Positions 1 through 4,859 of a stretch of DNA of 6,324 nt are shown piece by piece. The first letter of the stretch is position 1. Every line of letters starts with the position of its first letter. The position numbers and the translations under genes were made by a program. The DNA lies in NCBI GenBank assembly GCA_024278285.1, contig JAJRTM010000261.1, forward strand, positions 1-6,324. Reading direction: 5' to 3'. Under the pieces are notes generated by a model. The model was not told the origin of the DNA and ran no database searches. It saw only the letters and a program-made list of their open reading frames with translations. The stretch comes from Planctomycetota bacterium. Lineage in GTDB: Bacteria > Planctomycetota > Planctomycetia > Planctomycetales > Planctomycetaceae.

Positions 1-481
1 CCGCAAGAAATGGGTTGCAGGTGGGTTTCCGCAATCCGTTGAGTGTCAGGTTCAGGAACACGACACGGGAGATACCTATCTGGTAGGGAGTCAGGCTCGA
101 AGCTTTGTTGCAAGCAAGGGGGGAGCGATTTATGTTCCTGAGTCTAAAGGCGGAATAATAAAAACAATTCCGAAAGGGAAAAGTGGCCCTTCTGTGGGAA
201 CCCGGAATATGAGAATTCGTCGTTCAGAAGAGCATGATCGGCTGGAAGGTTGGAACCAGGTCGAAGTTGAAGTCTGTGGCGATCAGGCGAAATACTGGGT
301 CAACGGGCATCTGGTGATGGAACTGTTCGAAATAAAAAAACCGATGCTCGTCGAAGGAGTCAAAACCTGGGGGCCTCTTGAGCAGGGAACCATTTCCTTT
401 CAGTGCGAAGCTTCAGAAATTTTCTATCGCAAGATTGAACTGGCTCCGCTATCAAAAAATATTTCTTCATCTGAAAAATAG
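1..481 (+). CDS. DUF1080 / 3-keto-disaccharide hydrolase-type protein, C-terminal part (5' end outside window)
   Basis: This is an open frame from the window edge (first full codon at 2) to a TAG at 479-481, about 159 residues. I can read the C-terminal half of a DUF1080 domain, a concanavalin/laminin-G-like beta-sandwich. The visible signatures are SVECQVQEHDTGDTYLVGS near the start, then EGWNQVEVEVCGDQAKYWVNG, and the closing strand GTISFQCEASEIFYRKIEL followed by PL, which is the usual end of the family. An internal ATG at 194 is not the start, because domain-conserved sequence continues upstream of it. Family knowledge: DUF1080 proteins are abundant exported proteins of planctomycetes, verrucomicrobia and Bacteroidetes, and some hydrolyse 3-keto-glycosides. 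Any signal peptide lies outside the window. The downstream dehydrogenase/cytochrome gene is co-directional and fits an oxidation-then-hydrolysis pairing; that link is inference. Confidence 0.85.
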   Translation, partial: RKKWVAGGFPQSVECQVQEHDTGDTYLVGSQARSFVASKGGAIYVPESKGGIIKTIPKGKSGPSVGTRNMRIRRSEEHDRLEGWNQVEVEVCGDQAKYWVNGHLVMELFEIKKPMLVEGVKTWGPLEQGTISFQCEASEIFYRKIELAPLSKNISSSEK

Positions 482-510
482 GCGTTTGAGTTTTCTTTTG
501 AAATCGAGTT

Positions 511-540
511 CGAGTATCGTAGGTACTCGGTATCGTACCT
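511..540 (+). other. Overlapping, mutually exclusive small stem-loops in the leader of the dehydrogenase gene
   Basis: CGAGTA at 511-516 pairs with TACTCG at 524-529. AGGTAC at 521-526 pairs with GTACCT at 535-540. The two 6-bp stems share bases 524-526, so only one can form at a time. The segment also has an 8-bp direct repeat, GTATCGTA, at 514-521 and 530-537. There is no T-run, so this is not a standard intrinsic terminator. It could be a small leader structure, an operator, or chance. Confidence 0.3.
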
Positions 541-582
541 CACCCCAGTCTGCTTCCTGCCGAGTGAAAATCTTTAACAAAT

Positions 583-587
583 GAGAG
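583..587 (+). promoter_or_regulatory. Ribosome binding site (GAGAG) for the ATG at 595
   Basis: GAGAG lies 7 nt before the ATG at 595, a normal Shine-Dalgarno distance. No comparable purine-rich site precedes the TTG at 640. The translation signal therefore points to 595 as the natural start of the dehydrogenase gene, although a TGA follows 11 codons later. Confidence 0.5.
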
Positions 588-594
588 ACTAATA

Positions 595-639
595 ATGAAT
601 CTTCCCACCTCATCAAAGAATTTCTTGTGACTCGCCGCC
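595..639 (+). other. Natural 5' end (signal peptide n-region) of the dehydrogenase gene, interrupted by in-frame TGA 628-630
   Basis: ATG 595 is in the same frame as the long gene below. It reads MNLPTSSKNFL, then TGA (628-630), then LAALLFLLTAQNPILHA. Ignoring the TGA, this is a well-formed Sec signal peptide: an N-terminal region with a lysine, a hydrophobic core FL-LAALLFLLTA, and an AxA-like cleavage region LHAADG. One base change would restore it (TGG Trp or CGA Arg). The stop is followed by C; UGAC is the weak four-base stop signal in E. coli, known from prfB. Options are a recent nonsense mutation, a base-call error, low-level readthrough, or termination with reinitiation at TTG 640, 9 nt beyond the stop. 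TGG is used for Trp throughout the window, so a changed genetic code is unlikely. Confidence 0.6.
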
Positions 640-3582
640 TTGCTATTTTTATTGACGGCTCAAAATCCGATTCTCCATGCTGCTGATGGAAAAGAAAATC
701 AGAAGGTTCCTGCACCGGAGTCACTGCCGATGTCGCCGGCTGAATCGCTGGCTGTTACGTATGTGCCGGATGGATTCGAAATTGAATTGGTTGCAGCCGA
801 GCCGTTGGTGATTGATCCGGTTGCGATTGCCTGGGGAGCCGATGGGAAATTATGGGTTGCGGAAATGATCGATTACCCACTCGGTATGGATGGCAAAGGG
901 AAGCCGGGCGGGAAAATTAAATTCCTGGAAGATACCAATGGGGATGGGAAATATGATCGCGCGACCGTCTTCCTCGAAAATGTCGCGTTCCCGAATGGCC
1001 TGCTACCGTGGCGAAACGGTTTGATTGTAACCGCTGCTCCGGAAATATTTTATGCAGAAGACACAAACGGCGACGGCAAGGCGGACAAACGCGAAGTTCT
1101 GTTTTCCGGATTTCAGGAAGGGAACCAACAACTGCGGGTCAACGGCTTGCAATTAGGATTAGATAACTGGATTTACTGTGCCAGCGGCGCTCATCATGGG
1201 GGGTATGGTGCAGACCGCAGCATCACAGCGGTAAAAGCGGGGATGAAAATTGATCTGGGGAGTCGGGACTTCCGCTTCCGTGCTGATACGGGCGAAATCG
1301 ATCCGCAATCTGGACCGTCGCAGTTTGGACGCAACCGAGATGACTGGGGGAGCTGGTTTGGCGAGCAGAACAGTTTTCCACTTTGGCATTATGTGTTGAA
1401 GGATCATTACCTCAGACGCAATCCTCACATTGCCGCTCCTGATCCACGAAAGCAGGTTGTCGGACCGCGCAACCCAAAAGTTTATCCGGCCAAGGCTCCG
1501 CAAAAACGATTCCATAGTTTTTCACAATCGGGACGTTTCACTTCAGCCTGCGAGGCAATGATTTACCGTGACAATCTGCTTTATTCAAATCAAAACGAGC
1601 AACACGCTTTCACCTGCGAACCGTTTCACAATCTGGTTCAGCATAACATTATTGAAGATGACGGTGTGAGCTTCAAATCGCATCGCGACCCGGCTGAATC
1701 GCAGCGAGACTTTTTTGCTTCAAAAGACCGCTGGTGTCGTCCTGTCTTTACCAGCACGGGCCCGGATGGTGCGTTGTGGGTTGTCGATATGTATCGTTAC
1801 ATGATCGAGCATCCGCAGTGGTTGACGCCGGAAGGACGCGAAGAACTGAAACCGTTCTACCGACATGGCGATAACATGGGACGCATTTATCGTGTCTATC
1901 CGAAAGGGAAATCTCCCCGCCCGATTCTTAATCTCGAAAAACTGACCACGACCAAACTGGTCGCAGCGCTCGACAGTCCCAACGGTCCGCAACGAGATAA
2001 CGCCCAGCAACTTCTGATTGCACGAGCTGATCAGTCTGCTGTCAAACTGCTCGAACAAATGTCGCAGCAAAACAAGAACCCGCTTGCTCGTCTGCATGCT
2101 CTTTGCACGCTCGACGGTTTAGGGGCTCTCTCGCCGAATGTGGTCATCCATTTACTTGGCGATCAGCATCCCGGCGTCAGGCGTCAGGCCATTCGTCTTT
2201 CCGAAGCTTTGGCTAAACTCGATCCGGAAGTGATCACAACTGCGGTTAAATTTGTAAATGATCCTGATGCAAAAGTTCGTCTTCAACTGGCGTGCACGCT
2301 GGGAGAATGGTCGGGAGCAGAAAGTGCCCGGGCGTTGGCTCATCTGGCGATCAACAACGCAGGCGATTCCTACATTTCGGCTGCGGTGACCAGTTCGATC
2401 AATAAGCAGAACCTGGATGAAATCCTCAAGGTTTCTTTGGCGGATCGTCAAAACCCTGCTGCCGGTCGATTGGTTGGGCAACTGTTGGCCTTATCGGTTG
2501 CATTCGATAACCGGCAGGCAACGCTGAACGGCCTGGAAACAATTTTGAAGATTCAGGAAAAAGCTGAACTCCCCTGGCAATACGAAACGATTGCAGGTCT
2601 GCTCGATGCTTTGCAAAAACGCCGTACTTCGCTCGAAGTTCTTGTTAAAAAGGAAGGGGGTCGCGGTCAGAAATTGCTTGGACAGGTCACTTCTTTAATC
2701 GCAAATGCTCGTAAAGTTGTTCTCGACAAACAGGCAAGCGAAGCATTTCGTATCGCAGCGGTTCGCCTGCTGGCCCGGAATTCGGCTCAGCGTGCGGATG
2801 ATATTCAACGATTGGAACAGCTTTTAACGCCACAGGTTTCACCTGCCATTCAAATTGCGGTCGTCAAACATCTGGGAACCTTGAGCGATACTTCTGTCGC
2901 TCAAGTATTGCTGAACGGCTGGCGGGGTTATGGTCCGACGACACGAGCCGCAGTTCTCGGTGTCCTTTCCACAAGAAGCGTCTGGCTGACAACACTGCTT
3001 GATGCCATCGAAAAAGGCGATGTTGCAAAAACAGATATCGACGCCAGTGCAAAGCAATCTCTTTCTGTTTACCGCGACAAAAAATTACGAGCCCGGATCA
3101 AGAAACTACTTTCCAATGCCAGTAATGCAAATCGCCAGAAAGTAATCCTGGAACATCAGCCCGTTCTCAAACTGAAAGGAGATCCCGGCCGCGGAGCCAT
3201 TGTCTTTAAGAAACATTGTGCCGCCTGCCATAAACTGGAAGGGGTCGGGTACGACATCGGGCCGAACTTGTGGTCCATTACAGATACCAAACCGGGCAAC
3301 CTACTGACATCAATTCTCGATCCGAGTGCAGGGGTCGATGGGAAATATGTGACCTACGTTGCGCTCACCGAAGATGGTCGCACATTCAGCGGCATGATGG
3401 GAACCGAAACCGGCAACAGTATTACGCTGGTTGCCCCGGAAAATAAACGTCAGGTCATTTTACGAAGCGATCTCGAAGAACTCCAAAGCACCGGTAAATC
3501 TCTGATGCCCGACGGTGTCGAAAAAGAAATGTCCCACCAGGATTTCGCCGATGTGATTGAGTATATCCGTAAGAAAAAGTGA
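640..3582 (+). CDS. PVC-type membrane-bound dehydrogenase: beta-propeller, HEAT repeats and C-terminal c-type haem domain
   Basis: Probable exported sugar/alcohol-type oxidoreductase carrying covalent haem; the substrate is unknown. Residue numbers count from TTG 640, the first possible start after the TGA at 628; from ATG 595 add 15. The signal-peptide remnant is residues 1-17. Residues ~38-420 form the PVC dehydrogenase propeller, with DGKLWVAEMIDYP (68-80), two calcium-loop-like motifs DTNGDGKYD (98-106) and DTNGDGKAD (141-149), and GPDGALWVVDMYRYMIEHP (374-392). Residues ~430-830 are alpha-helical HEAT-like repeats (e.g. DQHPGVRRQAIRLSEAL at 508-524 and DPDAKVRLQLACTLGEW at 541-557). Residues ~840-980 form a Planctomycete-type haem domain, with CAACH at 860-864 for covalent haem attachment, a likely distal Met956 in SLMPDG, and HQDFADVIEYI near the end. 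About 980 residues suits this architecture. Haem attachment requires export, so the broken signal peptide matters: without the 595 start there is no positively charged n-region. It ends in TGA; no clear terminator follows. Confidence 0.88.
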   Translation: MLFLLTAQNPILHAADGKENQKVPAPESLPMSPAESLAVTYVPDGFEIELVAAEPLVIDPVAIAWGADGKLWVAEMIDYPLGMDGKGKPGGKIKFLEDTNGDGKYDRATVFLENVAFPNGLLPWRNGLIVTAAPEIFYAEDTNGDGKADKREVLFSGFQEGNQQLRVNGLQLGLDNWIYCASGAHHGGYGADRSITAVKAGMKIDLGSRDFRFRADTGEIDPQSGPSQFGRNRDDWGSWFGEQNSFPLWHYVLKDHYLRRNPHIAAPDPRKQVVGPRNPKVYPAKAPQKRFHSFSQSGRFTSACEAMIYRDNLLYSNQNEQHAFTCEPFHNLVQHNIIEDDGVSFKSHRDPAESQRDFFASKDRWCRPVFTSTGPDGALWVVDMYRYMIEHPQWLTPEGREELKPFYRHGDNMGRIYRVYPKGKSPRPILNLEKLTTTKLVAALDSPNGPQRDNAQQLLIARADQSAVKLLEQMSQQNKNPLARLHALCTLDGLGALSPNVVIHLLGDQHPGVRRQAIRLSEALAKLDPEVITTAVKFVNDPDAKVRLQLACTLGEWSGAESARALAHLAINNAGDSYISAAVTSSINKQNLDEILKVSLADRQNPAAGRLVGQLLALSVAFDNRQATLNGLETILKIQEKAELPWQYETIAGLLDALQKRRTSLEVLVKKEGGRGQKLLGQVTSLIANARKVVLDKQASEAFRIAAVRLLARNSAQRADDIQRLEQLLTPQVSPAIQIAVVKHLGTLSDTSVAQVLLNGWRGYGPTTRAAVLGVLSTRSVWLTTLLDAIEKGDVAKTDIDASAKQSLSVYRDKKLRARIKKLLSNASNANRQKVILEHQPVLKLKGDPGRGAIVFKKHCAACHKLEGVGYDIGPNLWSITDTKPGNLLTSILDPSAGVDGKYVTYVALTEDGRTFSGMMGTETGNSITLVAPENKRQVILRSDLEELQSTGKSLMPDGVEKEMSHQDFADVIEYIRKKK

Positions 3583-4119
3583 GCGAACGGCAGGGCAGGC
3601 GGGAGTCTGTCTTCAACATCTGTAAATTCCTTTCAATAACAAAAAGGTTCTTCCTCTATTTTAATGGCTGAAGATTTGAAAAAGCCACGGATGAGCACAG
3701 ATTTTCACGGATAAATTCTTCTACAGAAGCAAAACGACAGAGTATGACTCTTTCTTCCTGGTGGCATTGCTAGAATCGCTTGTTTTGACAGTCGTAGCAA
3801 AAACGGCAGCTTGAAAATTTACGCAAGGCACAAAAAAGAGTTCTTATTGATTCATTCGACATAACAATTCAGAGGAGATGGCTCGGATCAGATTGTTATT
3901 TGAAAGGCTTGAATAGCCAGAGGAATCCTACACAATCTGCTCTCAGAACGGGAAGCGTCATTCCCAGTCACTCATTATTGAATAGTTACCATTTGACATA
4001 AATAATGTCGTTGTTATTTGAGTGGCATTTTTATTGATCTGTGTTTAATCCGTGTGCATCCGTGGCCCTTTTTCTATTAGCCATTAAGTTCTGCGAAAAA
4101 CCAACAAAAAGGAAATCCC
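3583..4119. other. Intergenic region without a gene; carries a 427-bp inverted-repeat structure
   Basis: No convincing coding region lies in these 537 bases on either strand. The first ~78 bases are unstructured and lack a stem plus T-run. The rest is the inverted-repeat structure (3661-4087) followed by the 32-base leader of the zinc-ribbon gene. A TTGACA at 3993-3998 has only a poor -10 partner (TATTTG, 4015-4020). It overlaps a small palindrome, GACAT-aaata-ATGTC (3995-4009), which could be an operator, but support is weak. Confidence 0.6.
3661..4087. repeat. Imperfect inverted-repeat pair (MITE-like or two opposed intergenic repeats)
   Basis: The left arm (3661-3714) begins TTAATGGCT, then AAAAAGCCACGGATG (3679-3693), then CACAGATT and CACGGATAAA. 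The right arm (4031-4087), read on the minus strand, begins TTAATGGCT, then AAAAAGGGCCACGGATG, then CACACGGATT, AACACAGAT and AATAAA. The arms match in order over roughly 50 bases, with small gaps. The outermost 9 bases are perfect (3661-3669 with 4079-4087), as are GCCACGGATG/CATCCGTGGC (3684-3693 with 4057-4066). The ~316-base interior codes for nothing visible but repeats TTGTTATTTGA (3894-3904 and 4011-4021) and holds ATAACAAT/ATTGTTAT (3861-3868 with 3892-3899). The CCACGGAT/CACGGATT words recall dispersed intergenic repeats seen in many environmental bacteria. Whether this is one element or two independent copies cannot be told from one locus. Confidence 0.6.
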
Positions 4120-4557
4120 ATGACAAAGGCAACGGTAAGATTTGAATGTCCTGGATGTGAGAAGTCAATTTCGTTTGCCGTTGCAGATATCGGAACAGTT
4201 CAGGAATGTCCTCACTGCGGGGGATATGTTGATGTGCCAGGCGAAAAAGATGATCGTTTCGGAAACGATCCTGACGATGAGCGACAGAGAGCTCAATACG
4301 AACAGCAGCTTGATGATTACGATCGCCAAACGAAGGAGATTGATCGGCAGCACGAGGTAACAAAGCATCAGCAAGAATGGGGAAATAAACTGTTTGAGAA
4401 AGATGAAGAGCTACAGGAATTGCAAATACAGCTTCATGAAAAGTGGAGCCAAACACAAAATGAAGTTGATCAACTTGTTGCAAAATGGCAGGCGTTAGCT
4501 GATCGAGTTGATCGTTTTGTCACTAAACTTGAAGACAAAGCAGGTGATCGCGAATAA
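4120..4557 (+). CDS. Small zinc-ribbon / coiled-coil protein
   Basis: Product of 145 residues with a good ribosome site (AAGGAAA, 4109-4115) and an ATG at 4120. Residues 8-40 form a four-cysteine zinc ribbon: CPGC (Cys10, Cys13) and CPHC (Cys30, Cys33), followed by GGYVDVP. This pattern of CPxC...CPxC ending in V-x-VP is common at the N-terminus of planctomycete proteins. Residues ~50-140 are strongly charged, rich in Gln, Glu, Asp and Lys without Pro, and look like one long coiled coil (e.g. DEELQELQIQLHEKW). There is no signal peptide or membrane segment, so it is probably cytosolic. The ribbon may bind zinc and a partner or nucleic acid, while the coiled coil suggests oligomerisation; no specific function is recognised. 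It stands alone between two repeat-bearing spacers, with a 427-bp inverted repeat ending 32 bases before its start. GC is somewhat lower than in the sialidase-like gene downstream. Confidence 0.8.
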   Translation: MTKATVRFECPGCEKSISFAVADIGTVQECPHCGGYVDVPGEKDDRFGNDPDDERQRAQYEQQLDDYDRQTKEIDRQHEVTKHQQEWGNKLFEKDEELQELQIQLHEKWSQTQNEVDQLVAKWQALADRVDRFVTKLEDKAGDRE

Positions 4558-4859
4558 TTTAATTGCGGGTAGGGCTGGGGTGGCAAATAACTCGGAAGAT
4601 GGGAGAGTTGAGGGACTTTGGTGTCGAGTAACTGTTGCGAGAGTTAAGACTTTCGTGTGCCACGGCTCTGTGAGCCGTGCTGCGTTGGAGTGAGAATATC
4701 TTGCTGAAATTAAGCTTGCTTTTCAGTTCGCACGGCTCACAGAGCCGTGGCACCCAACAGGGAATCATAAAACAAGGCGCAACAGTACAACTGACAACAA
4801 CTTAAGAAATTTACTAGCCCGGGGCCACCCGCGCAGTATTTCAGTGATAGGATACTAAC
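4558..4859. other. Intergenic region holding a REP-like doublet and a degenerate direct repeat
   Basis: The 302 bases between the zinc-ribbon gene and the sialidase-like gene contain no credible gene. Its core is the REP-like inverted pair at 4657-4753. Just before it, GAGAGTTGAGGGACTTTGGTGT (split here as GAGAGTTGAGG and GACTTTGGTGT, 4603-4624) resembles GAGAGTTAAGACTTTCGTGT (4639-4658), a degenerate ~20-bp direct repeat. The last ~100 bases (4754-4859) are plain, ending in the ribosome site TAGGAT (4848-4853). Confidence 0.6.
4657..4753. repeat. REP-like doublet: perfect 24-bp inverted repeat, each arm itself a hairpin
   Basis: Bases 4657-4680 (GTGCCACGGCTC then TGTGAGCCGTGC) are the exact reverse complement of 4730-4753, with 49 bases between. 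Inside each arm an 8-bp stem closes on a 3-base loop: CACGGCTC-TGT-GAGCCGTG at 4661-4679 and CACGGCTC-ACA-GAGCCGTG at 4731-4749. The spacer has a third stem, CTGAAA/TTTCAG (4704-4709 with 4721-4726). The DNA or RNA can thus fold as one long 24-bp hairpin or as three adjacent hairpins. Two inverted palindromic units with a spacer match the layout of bacterial REP/BIME elements, which RAYT transposases can spread. There is no RAYT gene here. It could also stop or protect transcripts from the gene before it, though no T-run follows. Confidence 0.75.

Noticed and set aside
628..660. TGA 628-630 read as selenocysteine
   Set aside because: The position is in a signal peptide, where selenocysteine has no role. 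The only nearby pairing is a 4-bp GCCG/CGGC stem, far too weak for a SECIS element.
467..724. Minus-strand frame of 85 codons over the leader and signal peptide of the dehydrogenase gene
   Set aside because: It lies antisense to the end of one gene and the start of the next, with no domain or family resemblance; it is best explained as a shadow.
595..3582. Changed genetic code with TGA as a sense codon
   Set aside because: Tryptophan is encoded by TGG throughout, TGA ends this same gene at 3580-3582, and the other frames end in TAG or TAA without internal TGA.
3583..3660. Intrinsic terminator after the dehydrogenase gene
   Set aside because: I found no GC-rich stem followed by a T-run in this stretch.
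3871..3916. Mini-ORF (ATG 3878, 12 codons) after GAGGAG in the inverted-repeat interior
   Set aside because: The purine stretch directly touches the ATG, so spacing is wrong for a ribosome site, and the peptide has no notable features.
3661..4087. CRISPR array or insertion sequence
   Set aside because: There are only two arms in opposite orientation rather than regular direct repeats, and no transposase frame lies between them.
4031..4483. Minus-strand open frame of 150 codons opposite the zinc-ribbon gene, slightly longer than it
   Set aside because: The plus-strand gene has a ribosome site, a clean four-cysteine ribbon and a coiled coil. The minus frame has no recognisable domain and runs into the repeat arm.
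4559..4768. Minus-strand frame of 69 codons in the spacer before the sialidase-like gene
   Set aside because: It is generated by the REP-like palindromes, which translate to repeated CEP-type words, and shows no ribosome site or domain.
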